Source: Aspidapion aeneum (lineage: Eukaryota > Arthropoda > Insecta > Coleoptera > Brentidae). From it: a DNA stretch of 64,000 nt. Every line of letters starts with the position of its first letter. Position 1 is the first letter of the stretch. The translations under genes were made by a program, and so were the position numbers. Of this stretch, positions 20,463 through 36,421 are shown piece by piece. The stretch spans positions 52,215,347-52,279,346 of the forward strand of contig OY755044.1 of NCBI GenBank assembly GCA_963576565.1, given 5' to 3'. Under the pieces are notes generated by a model, which saw nothing but the letters and a program-made list of their open reading frames with translations, did not search any database and had not been told where the DNA came from.

Positions 20463-21245
20463 AGTTTTGTATAACGTCTTTTCTCAAAACCGGACAAAAC
20501 ATTGTCCACTGAGCGAGTTTGCGTTGTGGACAGAAGGATGAAGGACGATATATTTATTTATTTATTTATTTAATCGACTTTTATTACAAAATAAGGCAAG
20601 GTTAAGCAACAGACTATTCTTACACCTAACCTTAAAGGGGTTCGCTTGTGTGTTGTTCACCTAAAGAAGAGCGGTTCTAATACTGGTATGCAATTCTTTC
20701 ACTGCAACCTCTATAACCCATTTTGAACCAAAAGAGAGCGAATTTTTTATTTCTGTACGGTGTAAAAAGCTAAGGCGCATGGTTAGTATTTGTTTGCGAT
20801 TAATTGACCAAGAGGTTAGGTTAACACCGATTTCGACCCATGCCCATAAAACTTATGCAAAAAAACTGGGGAGGGGAGAGCAGGAGAGGGTAAGGCGCTA
20901 ATTTTTTTTTGGTATTAAAAGCTATTATTTTTCCCGTAATTGAAAAAATAGGATTTGAATTTACCTTTTAACGCCCAAATTTCATTTAAAGTGTCTGCTT
21001 TTAACTTACACGATATCCTACTGCCGATCAAAAAGATGTGCCGAACCGAACTGTATATCAATACAGAATCTTCTTTAGTCGCTTAAAATGAGCTATAAAG
21101 ATTGCAGCAAAGTACCCTTCAATTGCATAGCAGTATATCAGAACCGCTTTTTAGGTGAATAACACTCAAGCCAATTCCTTTTTAAAATATTGTCCTCTAC
21201 GCTTTTGTCCAGTTTTTAGAAAAGACTTTATAAAAAACTTGATGC
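20463..21245. mobile_element. Long-TIR nonautonomous element
   Basis: Left arm: ACGTCTTTTCTCAAAACCGG (20472), GTGTTGTTCACCTAAAGAAG, AGCGGTTCTAATACTGG. Right arm, inverse: CCAGTTTTTAGAAAAGACTT (~21210), TAGGTGAATAACACTCAAG, AGAACCGCTTT. Arms extend >150 bp with divergence. The left arm is interrupted at 20549-20640. Confidence 0.7.
20549..20640 (-). mobile_element. Short retroelement 3' end inserted in the left arm
   Basis: A (TTTA)n tract at 20549-20571 followed by TCGACTTTTATTACAAAATA, absent from the matching position of the right arm. Read on the minus strand it is a short 3' end with an (AAAT)n tail. No clear TSD. Confidence 0.5.
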
Positions 21246-22050
21246 CACGCACGTCATCAATTTTTTCTTGGTATACGCCTACTTGCGGTCGGGCACTGCC
21301 GTGCGGAATAAATTACACATAATAATTTATAGCGGTAAAATAAAAATAATTGTACCCATAAAACACTACGCCTATGGATCTCCGAAAGAGCCAATCACAA
21401 GCTAGCCGTGACGTGGGTGGCTTCAACTCTCGCCGCGCGAACTTTACCAATTTGTTTTTAGCTGCGGACGATTGCACTCATTTCTCGTTTTGATGATAAA
21501 CGTTTTTAATAATGTCCGGTTATCAAGAAAACCACTTTTGAAATTGGACTGTTATACCATTTTCCTTTAAGATCTTGGAAGTGTTTTTTGTCCTTTATGA
21601 CAATGGATAGGGATTCGTTAGATCGCATCCGTACAAGCATACACCAACCCGCTCCACGAGCCAGGCTTGGATAAGTCTAGGTTTGTTGAATGCATGCAAG
21701 TTATAGTGTTTCTTGCTTGTTTAGCGGAAGCACTCAAAAATATCTAATTTATTAAAGTGTCGATATCAAAAACACTAACAAGGCGTAGAAACGCGGCCTG
21801 CAAAATAACAGATTTCTGATGACGTTCAATTTACCGAACCGGGCTGCCATATTTTATCGGCCTGTTTTACTGCCGAGATCATAATTAAGTCAGAGCAGAT
21901 TACCAGGTTTATTTTTCTTACAAAACAGATTTTACAACTTGTTACGGTTTATGTGCTCCTATGTATTATGCAGTTTTGTCTGTGCAGTTATATTAGATCA
22001 CACAAGGCCACATAGAAATCTTCCTCAACTTTGTTTTTATGAAGAGATAT
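21246..22050. other. Noncoding, no recognised element
   Basis: Contains a GC-richer patch at 21370-21450, but no ORF or repeat I can support. Confidence 0.4.
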
Positions 22051-22629
22051 CAGCGGCGGCTCGTGTTATTATAACATGGTAGTGCCAGAATTTTGAGTCA
22101 AAATTCAGGGTGTTGCGCTCAAATTAATGTTTACCCACAAGTCGTTAAGAAAAAAACCTACTACTACTATGTTTCGGGTTTCTAATTCTATTTTTTATTA
22201 ATAAAACTTACCAATGTCCACAAAATTCTGCTGAAATAATTGAAATATTGTAAGGGGCGTAAATTAAAACATTCATGCTCCACGCTCCAAGTAGTACGAC
22301 TGATGGCATGTGCCAGGCACAAAATTTCTTTGATTTTTCCGATTTAAACAACACTAAAATATCCAAAATTGGCCCTGTCACTGTCGCTTATTTAGGCTGC
22401 ACATAAAATCTTTCTCTATTCGAAGGAGCCAAGAGGAAAGTGGCAGCGTGTTCACCGCTGCTTTGGGTGTCAGTGAGTGGGCCACAGAGCTACCGAATTT
22501 CATATAATATATAAATCAAAAAGAAATGCAAAAAATTAAATGAAATTAAAACCAAGAAAGATGTTTTGAAAATAAAAAACGTATTTTTGTAGAAAAATAC
22601 GGTAGTGCCATAGCTCCGAACCGCCACTG
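22051..22629. mobile_element. hAT-like MITE with perfect 8-bp TSD
   Basis: Starts CAGCGGCGGCTCG and ends CCGAACCGCCACTG; the second TIR block GGTAGTGCC occurs near both ends. AGAGATAT is duplicated exactly at 22043-22050 and 22630-22637. An 8-bp TSD with CAGNGGC termini is typical of hAT. The 579-bp body has no transposase. Confidence 0.9.
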
Positions 22630-22767
22630 AGAGATATGGAGATATATAGAATTTTTGGTAGGTCTATGCAAAATGCAAGGCTGCTTTCAGGGGGATTGAT
22701 ACATATCGGTGGAAAGAGAATTTTTTCAGCTTTAAAAATAAGTTATAAAAGAAGACATCTAGGACTA

Positions 22768-23025
22768 TACTGCCGTCCTAAGTAAGACCCACCTATCTGC
22801 AAAAAAATCAAAAATGAGTTAGGACCGAAAATGGCTTTAAATAGGTCATAATTTGTAACTTTTTTTTATTTTATACCTTGGATATTGCTATTAGAAACCC
22901 ATAAACTTTTACCAACAAAAAAAATATATTATTATGTAACTTTTGGCAAGCATTTATTCTTTAAACTCGCTTTTGTCGAAATAAGTGAAAACGTAGATAG
23001 GTGGGTCTTACTAAGTACGGCAGTA
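22768..23025. mobile_element. Tc1/mariner-like MITE
   Basis: TACTGCCGTCCTAAGTAAG with ACCCACCTATCT at the left and AGATAGGTGGGTCTTACTAA with GTACGGCAGTA at the right, flanked on each side by TA (22766-22767, 23026-23027). Length 258 bp, no ORF. Confidence 0.75.
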
Positions 23026-23027
23026 TA

Positions 23028-23492
23028 GGAGTCAGGAGAATACAAAAAAAATGTGTTTTGCCACACCTTCTATTTATTTAAATGCCTATAAAAGATGCAC
23101 CACTAATATGGCATGTTACACATTATTAGAGAGGATTTTTTGTTAGCCATACTATTAATAATTAGTTGTTTTCCGCTAAGTTAAAAGTTTGCAAATAATG
23201 AGAAAAATACTCTCAAAGACCACTTTAGGGGGGGGGGATTGCCTCCCCGCTCCTACTTTTTATAATGACAACTCTAAAAATTGAGTTTTAAGTTAATACT
23301 AACAAGAAATCATTTTTTAATTTATTATTTGCTGAGTTACAAAAATGAATGTGCAATTTTTAATTGATTTTAAGATGTCTAGCAACACATAAGTTTTTTT
23401 TAGAGGCGCTTGTTTTTTTAGCTGTGTACAAGGGGTTTTAAAACTAAAAATACTTTTTGGAGAAAAACAATGTGGGAAAGAACATGGCACAG
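23028..23492. other. Noncoding stretch
   Basis: A run of ten G at 23229 and AT-rich sequence. The minus-strand ORF at 23317-23547 is unsupported. Confidence 0.35.
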
Positions 23493-24141
23493 ACAGGGTG
23501 TCTCTAAAAGGTCTGTACAAAATCTTAGCACATATTCCTGAGGTCACAATAAGTCGATTTAAAGCAACTTACCTTGGTCCGAAATTGCTCCGTTTCAGAG
23601 ATACAGATTGGTAAATTTAACAATTAAAAATTGATTGTCTTAAAATTTATGAACATGTCTCAACAAATTACTTTAAAAATTGGTACTCGGGGGTTTTTGG
23701 GTTGCGAAACCTAAATATGAATACCTTTTCACTGTGGCCGTTAGAGGGCAGAATGCTCTTTTTATAGTAAAGAAAATATTTTCCTGAATCTTTTTAAGCC
23801 AAAAAGGTACTCTTGTTAACATGCGCTAAAGTAAGTCGTTTTCGAGATATTTCCGTTTTTAGTGTTCGATGCCGCAACGGAATACTGAAATTATTATTTT
23901 GAATGACTATTTCACTAGAGTGTTTTACACTGGCAAAATGTCATAGCAACGGCCAGTTTTCTACTGACTATTGTAAAGCTTTATTCAAGTTTTCATAAAT
24001 TTTAATAAAATCGATTTTTAATTGTTAAATTCACCACTCTGTTTCTTTGAAACGGAGCAATTTCGGACTAAGGTAAGTTGCTTTAAATCGACTTATTTCG
24101 ACCTCAGGAATATGTGCTAAGACCGTTTAGAGACACCCTGT
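23493..24141. mobile_element. Nonautonomous element with ACAGGGTGTC ends
   Basis: Left ACAGGGTGTCTCTAAAAGG...AATAAGTCGATTTAAAGCAA...TTGCTCCGTTTCAGAGA; right is the inverse of all three blocks, ending TAGAGACACCCTGT. TIRs are ~140 bp. The centre is unique and has no ORF. Ends of this type also appear at 13025 and 37626. AACATGG occurs a few bases outside both ends, which may be a blurred TSD. Confidence 0.8.
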
Positions 24142-24599
24142 ATAACATGGGTCATATTGGTCTGGGATTCTATTATCTGGAACGTTATAGCAGAGGATGT
24201 CTTGGCGAATAATGTCATTTCCTGTGAGCACAAGTAAGGCCACAAGTCGCAATTGACATTTACAAATCAATATTGATTTAGCTAATTATTATGAAGAGCC
24301 CAGAGTATACTGTGACCCAGAGGTTCAATAATTGCATTGATTGTTAAGTATGTTTTTGATCAATAAAATAAATATATATTTTTTTTAGTTAAAAGATTTT
24401 ATTTAAAAAAATTCGCATTATTTCTATTTCTAGTAATTATAATATAACAAGGTTTATTTTCTGTCAATTTTGTACAATACAATTCCTCAATCCTAGGTCC
24501 ATTAAATTTATGCCTTTACACACCTCAAACACCCCCTACCCCCATTTCCTTTTCATAAAATTTTAATACCACTGGAAATCATACATCTGAAAACCGCAT

Positions 24600-25125
24600 G
24601 TTCGTATCTGTTTTAATTCCAAAGTTATGAATTTACCCCCTTTACACTCCTCACCCATCGTTTTGTGTTCATAAAATTGTATCATGACAAAAACATTTCA
24701 TGTCAAAAAAGGCCAAGTACGCGAGAATGGTATTCCGTAAAACGAATTGAGATAAAAGTAAAGCCAAGTTCTCCAATCAAATTTCAAAATTAAAGGTTCT
24801 TACTGGTTTGAAAAGGTTTTTTTAAACTTTGCTACTACAGCCAAAATTCTTTATTTTTAATTTAGCACTGTGCTTCAGAGTCATTTGCAGCCGTAATAGC
24901 CAAGTATAGAAAAACCTTTACAAATTAGTAAGAACCTTTAATTTAAATTTTTATTGGAGAACGGCTTTAAATTTATCTCAATTCCTTTTACGCAATACCA
25001 TTTTCGCGTACTTGGCTTTTTTTATATGAAATGTTTTTGTCATGATACAATTTTATGAACAAAAAACGGTGGGTGAGGAGTGTAATGGGGGTAAATTCAT
25101 AACTTTGGAATCAAACAGATACGAG
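24600..25125. repeat. Near-complete palindrome of ~260-bp arms
   Basis: Left: GTATCTGTTTTAATTCCAAAG, ATCATGACAAAAACATTTC, GCCAAGTACGCGAGAATGG, GAATTGAGATAAAAGTAAAG, AAAGGTTCTTACTGG. Right: the inverse in order, to CTTTGGAATCAAACAGATAC. The centre is near 24865. A single-arm relative lies at 30358-30660. Confidence 0.8.
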
Positions 25126-25355
25126 ATAGGGTCTTTATTTATTTCAATTGTAATAATGGTTAGAAATACTTACTAACCGTAACGTTGTGTTTAAAATAAA
25201 TAAAGACAATGAAAGTCCGAAATTTGTTAATATAGTTATTATTTTTCAAAAGAACAGTATTCTCCGATTTAAAACTATTAATATAATAACAAAATAAATT
25301 TAAAAAATTTAAATTTCTCAAATTATAGAAATAATATTAAAATAAATGCATCTGA

Positions 25356-25701
25356 TACCTTCCTAGCAAAATAACACACTCCAAGTGAACTCCACGCTAT
25401 ATCAGCCTTGAAAACAGCTTTGTAAAAATCTTAGAAACCGAAGCTCCTAGGAAGTTTATAGTAATAACCTAAATTATTTGGAAAAACGTGTTCTACTGTA
25501 TTGCAAAAACCGCATATTGATGCAGTGCTCCGTAAAGAAATTTTCAATTTTTAAACTGTCAAAAAACTAACATTATTGTATATTATTTTATCGGAAAATT
25601 TCAGGAAAATCGGTTACACTAAAATAACGGCGTTATCTCAACATTTTTTTTCGTCGAAAACAATACCTTATCTAGCCATTGCTGCGCGGGCTAGGAAGGT
25701 A
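25356..25701 (-). mobile_element. Nonautonomous element with TACCTTCCTAGC ends, minus copy
   Basis: TACCTTCCTAGC at the left and GCTAGGAAGGTA at the right. Read on the minus strand it starts like the 14395 and 16224 copies (GCGCAGCAATGGCTAG) and ends like 14395. The internal microsatellite is missing. Confidence 0.75.
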
Positions 25702-26439
25702 AAGAAACATATTCTAAAGAAAATGACGAGAGAAAATTTTAGCTTTAATTTGACTTTATTAGTTTTAAAATAAAAAGTGGTTTAGTAGTTTACAAAAAAG
25801 CGACAACTGGCATGCAGTAAAAACCTTGCGCAAAGCGGATAAAAAAAGTAACAACAGCTCAAAAATCGTTGCAATCGATATTGAACCTCTCTGGATTCTT
25901 AATTAAATTAATATCACGGATTTGTAAACTTCAATTGCAATTTGTGGCCTTGCAATGGCCCATATTTGTCCCATAGGTGTCGCAAATGTGTACAAGCATA
26001 AAGTTATACAAAGAGTTTCATTCAATCTTAATATTTTAAGCGTTGCTTCTTCTTCTTCACTTCTGCTGGTATCTGAATTTGATTATTTATGAGTTTTTAA
26101 ATGATTTTTTTGTCAGTTAAATAATTGTTAATATAATTTTTTTATGGATAAATTTATCACCTAATTTTTCAGGCTTTTCAGAATCTTTTACCTTTAGCGC
26201 CTTTTTCTCTTAAAAAAGTTCAAGTTATTTTTAATATTCTTAGCTTTTACAGAAAGCATTGCTTGCAGGCTCTTTTACATCGCAGAGAATTATGGCCATA
26301 ACTCTGGGTCTTAGAGATTTATTAATTTTGAATAAATGAAATAAATCATGTTGATGTATTGCACAATAGTAGGCCCACATCTGAATCAATCAGCAATAAT
26401 AGGGTAAATATAGGTGATGAAAAATAAATTTTCGGGCTC
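25702..26439. other. Noncoding stretch before a LINE
   Basis: AT-rich with no supported feature. The LINE 5' UTR probably begins somewhere between 26400 and 26500 (GC-richer CGGGCTCGTCCTCAG). Confidence 0.35.
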
Positions 26440-26517
26440 GTCCTCAGAATTGACGGATTAGCCGCAGACGTCGATGTTACCGTCTTATTAGACTTCATCA
26501 GTATAGCATAAACCAAC

Positions 26518-27363
26518 ATGACAAAGCCAAACGATAGCCATTATAGTAAGATGGCCGCTGATACACACCCGCTTTTAGTTGCGGAACTTAATAAGTTAAA
26601 AAAGTCAGAGTTAATCGATTTATTAGTTTTTCAAAAGTTATCTACCAGTTACACAAGTAATACAGTGCTGCGTGAGTTTCACTTAAATTTACAAAAACGC
26701 GTTATTAGTCATGAAAATGACGAAAACAGTTTTCATGATGCTGCCGATGCGGTGACGTCAAACGACGCCATATGCAAAACCGATTCCTGCATAAAACAGA
26801 CAATTAACATAGAGGTTCTTAAAGTCAAAGTGAGTAGCCTATCAAAAATTAACCAACAACTCGAATGCAGACTTGATGATCAAAAAACTATCATAGCACT
26901 CTTACAGAACAATAATTATTCGAAAAACACTTTATCAAATACGAGCCCAGCGCCATCTGGGTCAATCCATAATCCGCAGAGTAAACAAACCGCTGCCACT
27001 GCCCTTGCCCCTCCGCATTCGGTGCATGCATGGAAGTCACAACAACAATATTTGTTTTCAAATAAATACGTAGGCGAGGCTATTTCCAATGCCCAACAAA
27101 ATGTACTGGAACCATATATTCGACCTTCGCATCAGCGTCAGCGTTTCTCTACCAAAACAAAGTCCGTTATCGGCCGAAACAATACAGTAAACTGTAGTAC
27201 AATTCAAACAGTACCAGTAAGTGCGGATACCTATATGTATATCGTCTTGCCGCGGGCACAACCGCAAAAATGATTAGTGATTTTCTTAAAACCTCGGCGC
27301 CCGAAATAAAATTTGACTGCGAAAATTTAGCTGGCCGGCTGGATCCGCCGTTAAGAGGTTTCG
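26518..27363 (+). pseudogene. LINE ORF1, frameshifted
   Basis: Nucleic-acid-binding ORF1 of an APE-type LINE, in the same orientation as the ORF2 that follows. The open part (26518-27273) has a Leu/Lys-rich N-terminal segment, a coiled-coil-like stretch at ~95-125 (EVLKVKVSSLSKINQQLECR), a Ser/Pro/Gln-rich linker, then the start of a conserved C-terminal fold (ADTYMYIVLPRA). A frameshift near 27258 moves the rest (GTTAKMISDFLKTSAPEIKF) to another frame, ending at TAA ~27374. Arrangement and C-terminal motif resemble CR1/Jockey-group ORF1. Start chosen as the first ATG; M at residue 12 is also possible. Confidence 0.65.
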
Positions 27364-27454
27364 GTTCCGCCTAACAAACGACCGGATTTTCAGGAGAGAG
27401 AACCACCAAATACTCCTCAATAACTGAGACCAGCAAAAACAGTGAGTCGAAACA

Positions 27455-27938
27455 ATTTATTACATTATTACATTTGAATGTCCAAAGTTTTTAAAACAAA
27501 GTTAATTTAATTGAATTTTTAATTAATAAACATAACCTAAAAATCATTTGCTTAACCGAACACTGGCTCTTACATAATAACATTAAAAGTATAAAGATTG
27601 CAGACTTTAAGTTATTAACTCATTTTTCGCGAACCCACCAGAATCATGGTGGATCTGCAATTTACATGGAGAATAATCTTTCCAAAAAATTCTTTCCTGT
27701 GAAGTTTGTTGTTAACAATCTGTCAGCTAAGATGGTTCTTGAATGTTCGTATGTTGCAGATAAAAAATTGTGTGTAATTAACTTGTATAGACCCACAAAT
27801 GACGATTTTAAAACATTTATTTCGATATTATGTATTATTTTAACAAAAGCTTTCGAAAAATTTTACAATATTTTATTGGCCGGCGACTTCAACCCAAATC
27901 CCGACAAAAATGCAGATTTAACAGAACTTCTAATATGA
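27455..27938 (+). pseudogene. LINE ORF2, APE endonuclease part, broken
   Basis: Endonuclease domain that would nick target DNA. Motifs in order: LHLNVQS, then an in-frame stop, LTEHW (catalytic Glu), GGSAIY, CVINLYRPT, LLAGDFNPN (catalytic Asp/Asn). The frame ends early at 27938. Catalytic-type residues remain, but stops make it nonfunctional. Confidence 0.75.
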
Positions 27939-28296
27939 TATTTTTGAATTTTATAATCTTATCTCTTTAATCAACTCAGCGACATGAATACATACCCGTA
28001 ACGAACAAACTACTTGTTCAATTCTCGACTTTTTGGCCAACAACAGACCAAAATTGGTGAGTAACATTATAAATGGCGATGGCGTCTCTGATCACCATTG
28101 CCAAATTTTGAACTAAGATTACTTTCCATTAAATAATACTAAGAGTGAACGCTCTGAGAAATTTACTCGACACTTCTCTCAAGAAAATATTAATAAATTT
28201 CTATTCTGGCTTAAACCTCAACATTTTAAGCTAACCTCAAATGATATTAATAATGAATTTGACATTTTTATAAACAACTTTTTCTGGTGTTTCAAT

Positions 28297-29520
28297 GTGA
28301 GTTTTCCTCTTAAAAAAATAAATTTTAATAATAAAAAACAAAAAATTCAATTCTCTCAGGAACTGAAAAACGAAATTGAAAACCTAGAGAAGGTATGCTG
28401 GTTCAAGAATAGGACAGGTGATCGTAACTCAATTAATCAGTATAAAATAAAAAAGAAAGAAGTTCAAAAGCAAATTAAAAATGAAAAAAGCAACTTTTAT
28501 AGCGACATTATTAATAATGCAAAAAGTAAGTCACGTGAAACATGGAACGTTATCAACCAATTAAACGAAAAGACCAAAAAAGAAAAAAGCATTTGTAAAA
28601 TTTCCTTCGATAATCACTTTATTAGAAACCCGAAGAAATCGCTGATATTTTTTGTACCTACTTATCAACTGGTACGCAAGAAAAACTCCAAAACCACTTT
28701 CATGGCAACTTGTCATCGCAACGCACCACTACCAAAAAACCGGTTTCAAATAGTTTTTTGGTAACTCCTGTTATAGATGAAGAAATCACATCGGTAATCA
28801 CTTTTTTCTGGAATTTTTCCCGAAAAACTAAAAAATGCATTGGTCACTCCAATATTAAAAAAAGTAGACCCCGAAAATATTGAAAACTACCGTCCTATCT
28901 CCATTTTAAGCATATTTTCCAAAATCTACGAAAAAATTATTTATGATAAACTTCTTTCTTTTTTAAACAAAAACAAGTTGCTTTCTAACCAGCAAGACGG
29001 TTTTCATCCAGGATTCTCCACTGCGTTGGGTTGCACCGATTTTTACAACATATATACAACAAACAAGATAACAACGAAATATTAATTGTATTTTTGTTCG
29101 ATTTTACCAAAGCTTTTGATGTCGTAAATGGGGATTTCGTGGTAAAAAAACATTGAAAAACTTGGCATAAGGGGTCTTCTCCAAAAACTAATACAATCGT
29201 TTTTAAGTGGTCGCAGAATGGCAGTTAAAATCAAAGACGTTCTTTCAGATTTTAAAGACTTAGGGCTGGGAACGCCACAAGGAAGTGTTTTAGCGCCTTT
29301 AATATTTTTACTTTTTATTAATGACTTACCTGAACATGTCACTAAGGGCTTAGTTTTTCAATATTGTGACGACACTACTATAGTTATATCAGGTAAATGC
29401 AGTATCGCGGTTCTTCAAGATATTAAAATAATGCTTTCAGAACTAACAGAGTGGTGCAAGAAAAACAAGATAATGATCAATTGCAGTAAAACCGTATGTC
29501 TTGAAATTACAACAATCTGA
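28297..29520 (+). pseudogene. LINE ORF2, reverse transcriptase part, broken
   Basis: A linker of the type between endonuclease and RT (KSKSRETWNVINQLNEK) is followed, in shifting frames, by RT blocks: VTPILKKVDPENIENYRPIS (28840-), FDFTKAFD (~29100, motif A), GTPQGSVLAPLIFLLFINDL (~29270, motif B) and FQYCDDTTIV (~29360, motif C). The usual Ala before the two catalytic Asp is Cys here. At least three frame breaks and a premature end at 29520. Remains of the C-terminal region continue to ~29800 (SWSQHIDSVCSKLNK). Confidence 0.8.
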
Positions 29521-30139
29521 CAACGAACGCTGAACTGGTCTTTTGATTTTAATGGCCATATTGTTAAAACTGAGAAAACTGCAAAATTTCTAGTTGTTAT
29601 AATCGATTGTCAACTGTCTTGGAGCCAGCATATTGACTCAGTGTGCTCTAAACTTAACAAAAACTTTTATTTTTATTTTTATCATCAATATGCCACCAGA
29701 AATTGAAACAACTTTTGTATTCAGACATAATCATGAGTATTTTAAGAGCTCACCAATATTCGCTGGTCTGCGCCTATATAATCCTCTTCCAGAGGAGCTA
29801 TAAAGTCTGTCCAAAAAAAAATTTTAATCCCAGTTAAAAACATTTTTGGGCAATAATGCATTTTATTCTATAACAGAGTTCCTAGAAGCTATTGGCTAAT
29901 ATACCGAACGTTTTGGGTTGTGGTCTCTCGGTCGTTTTATTACTTTAATTTTTTTTTAGTGTTTTTTGTGATTTTATAAGTCTTATTATTGTTTGTTTTA
30001 AGACATTTTAAATAGTGATTTTTTTAAATATTTTTTTTACTTAGTAATTTTTTTTAATGTACTACTTTTTGACTTGTTCCTTTCTACTGTATTGTGGTGC
30101 CGGGAATGAAATAAATATCTATCTATCTACCTATCTATA
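29521..30139 (+). repeat. LINE C-terminal remains and 3' UTR with ATCT tail
   Basis: Decayed coding sequence, then an AT-rich 3' UTR that ends GGGAATGAAATAAATATCT with several ATCT units at 30115-30136. The simple-repeat tail defines the 3' end of the element. Confidence 0.65.
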
Positions 30140-30357
30140 AAATAAAGATGATGAAAACTGAAATGTGGATAGCCAGTTTAGAAAAACTGCCAATTTGCAG
30201 TATTAGCTAGGGTAGCCCCGGGTCTGAAGCAAGTGCAAGTCTGGTGGGGTGAAAGGGGGCCATAGCCGACAAAAACATTATTTTTAATATATTTTTATCT
30301 AAGGGGGGTGGGGGTAATTCTCTTGTTCGCCATTTAATTATTAACAAAAAGTGTATA

Positions 30358-30660
30358 TTTTTGGTTCTATCTAATCATAACAAAAACATTTCATGTAAAA
30401 AAAGCCAAGTACGCGAAAGTGGTATTCCGTAAAAAGAATTGAGATAAAAGTACAACCAAGTTCTCCAATACACATTTCAAAATAAAAGGTTATTACTAGT
30501 TGGGAAATGTTTTGTTAAAATTTGTTATTACAGCCAAACTTGTTTATGTTCAATTTAGCACTGTGCCTAAAAGTCAAATAGCAGCCGTAATAGCCAAAGT
30601 TTAGAAAAAAAATTCCAAACTGGTAAGAACCTTTATTGGAGAACTTGACGATACTAAGCG
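30358..30660 (+). repeat. Single-arm relative of the 24.6-25.1 kb palindrome
   Basis: Shares AACAAAAACATTTCATGT, GCCAAGTACGCGAAAG, GGTATTCCGTAAAA, GAATTGAGATAAAAGTA, TTAGCACTGTGCC and GCAGCCGTAATAGCC in the same order. It runs past the palindrome centre but lacks most of the right arm. Confidence 0.7.
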
Positions 30661-31384
30661 TTCTTAACTTTTTTTACAACACCATTATTTACTAAAGGGT
30701 CCACAGTGCTAGGTGCTACAATGCTAGGTCTACAAGTCTAGATTTTGGCTGAAGGTTTAACTTATTTTTCCCGTGAATGCAATAGTTTTTAATATTTCTT
30801 TAAATTGTTCATAAATACCTTGATATGGGTTATCTTTTTTCGTTGTAACAAATACATTATTTCCACACAAAGGTCACAAATAAATTGAAAGAGGATAATA
30901 TTTTGGTTTAAAATGGTAGCCATATTTATACCTCCAAACGTAAACAGGAAATGTCTAATAAAAACGGTGTAAGTCAGTGTCAGCTGTTGTTCAATTGTTA
31001 TGGTGGATGTGTAATTGAAAACGGATTCTAATATATCTTGTGCTTTTTACAATATTTAAATATTGATACGTATTTACTACGGTAATTACAGATATAGTTT
31101 TAAGTTATTTATGTCTTATTTAGCTTTAAAAATTTTTGTATATAAGTTTACTGTTTTCGAACTTTAAACCACACTTCAATTTGAGACAATTTTTAACGGG
31201 AATCCTACGACTGCACGGACTACATTTCCAAAAAATTACATTTTGTTACAAATTTTTTGTGTGGATTTTCTTTATTTCTCAAGTTAATTTGAATTTATAT
31301 GAGATGAAACTCACTAAGAAATGCTTACTATTATGTTCCACATTAGGGTGAACCAAATCTTTACAGTTATTTGACCTGTGAGTA
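30661..31384. other. Noncoding stretch
   Basis: AT-rich, no supported gene or repeat. Confidence 0.4.
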
Positions 31385-31811
31385 TCAAAAATACTCTGCC
31401 AATCTATGGGCACCTAAGCTCACACTAGGTACTATAGTTATAGTGTACGCGTGAGCTAATATAACTAAAAACTGAAATATATTTTATTGACTCAATTACC
31501 TTTCGTTTGATACCACACAAGCCATATTTTGACTTAAAATCTAATTTTTCAAATCTACCCCCCCTTTTTTTAAACTAAAGTTTATTTTTTATAACTCCAG
31601 ACTCAATTACCTTTCGTTTGATATCACACACGCCGTATTTTAACATAAACTCTGATTTTTGAAATCTACCCCCACCCTTTTATTTGGCTTGTGCTCGGTG
31701 GATTTTGTTCATTTTTAAATGTGACCATCTCGACCCAAGACTCAGCCCAGCTGCCAAATTTCATTAAAATCGGGCAAGCGGTTCTTGAGTTATGCACGTT
31801 GGTCGTTACAT

Positions 31812-34473
<2,662 letters not shown>

Positions 34474-34480
34474 GCCAGGA

Positions 34481-35091
<611 letters not shown>

Positions 35092-35262
35092 ACAGACAGA
35101 CAGACAGACAGACGGCGCAACAAAAAAGTTTCAAAATCATCTGAAACGCAAAGATATATAAAAATTTTTGAAATCGGAGCAACTTTTTTTCTTGAAAAAA
35201 TTAGGATCACTATAGCTCACACTACTATAGTATAAGTTAATATGTGTGAGCTAAAATACACT

Positions 35263-36159
35263 TAAACCGGTCGGTATCACGTCTATAGACTTGATACTTA
35301 AACTCTGTCTAAAATGCTAAGTTTTAAGGTCTGAGTAAATAGTGGTGGAATGGTTTTTGTTATTATTTCACTACTTTTTTAAAGGATTTAGTTATAGTTT
35401 GAGTTTTAAAGTAGTAAAATTTGCGGAACATTGTTCAAAAAAAGAACTTGTCTATGATTTCCGTCAGTGTGCCGCCAAACCCCAGCTTTCTAGCTTTCTA
35501 TCATTTCTTGAAGTGGGCAATAATAGTTTTACCTACGAGCGTTTCGCAAACAGCTTTTCACGCCCTCATTTGCGTACACTTTACCGTACGCTTTTTTGAT
35601 TTGTTATTAGGGACATTTTGGGTCGCGTATATTATACTTTGTTACCGTTATTGTTATTACTGAGTCTGCGCATTAGCAGCTTCTCGCTCCTTTTTTGTTA
35701 TGTACGGTAACGGCGCCCGGTACTTACGGTGGCCGGCCTTTAATGTTACCGCTATTTCTTAAGGTTAGTTTTGTATTGTTTTGTTTAATGCAGTCGAATT
35801 TTTTACTATAATTCACATGACAGGGATAAAAAATAGAAATAGGGATGAAAAGTGACTGATCATTCATAAACACTACAAATCCTAACAAACGTCAAGACCT
35901 AAAGACACAAAAAAAATGAAGAAAACTCGGAAAAAAAAGTATCGTTTTATCCCTCGATGAAACTTTTCACCTCGCGATAAAAAGTGCTTCTTTGATCCCG
36001 TGATATATAATACACTATTACATAACTTTACATGTATAGGGGAAGGAAGTAAATGTTGTTCGGGTTTTTTATTTTTTACTATAGTTTAATAATAGTTCAT
36101 ATCAGTCTACCAAAGTTCAGCCCTCTAGCGTTTCTGGAAGTGGGTCATGAATAGTGATG
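35263..36159. other. Noncoding stretch with dispersed-repeat fragments
   Basis: Fragments of a repeat of the form AGCTTTCTAGC...TTCTTGAAGTGGG appear at ~35480 and again at ~36110 (AGTTCAGCCCTCTAGCGTTT) and ~36850, the last followed by (GAGT)n. No gene supported. Confidence 0.4.
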
Positions 36160-36265
36160 TAAATGGAAATATTGGAAATTTCCGAAGGTGTCTCGGAAAT
36201 ATTGGAAATATTGGAAATATTAAAAAATATATTATTATTATTATCTTTTATATTTTGTAACCGTA

Positions 36266-36401
36266 GGGAGTGTTCTTAAATTACGCAACGCAAAAATTCA
36301 GGTTTTTTGCTCCCACCAAAAACAAATTAAAATAACATTAAGTATAACGCAATGCCAAAACCCCCCCTCCCCCCTTGAGCGTTACGTAATTTAAGACAGC
36401 A
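36266..36401. mobile_element. MITE, 'CTTAAATTACGTAACGC' family
   Basis: GTGTTCTTAAATTACGCAACG at the left and GCGTTACGTAATTTAAGACA at the right, with a C-run inside. Second copy at 50588-50749. Confidence 0.8.
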
Positions 36402-36421
36402 TTAAGCACAACTTACTACAG

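Noticed and set aside
35342..35663. Two overlapping plus-strand ORFs
   Set aside because: They lie over a dispersed-repeat fragment and neither shows a motif or composition that stands out.
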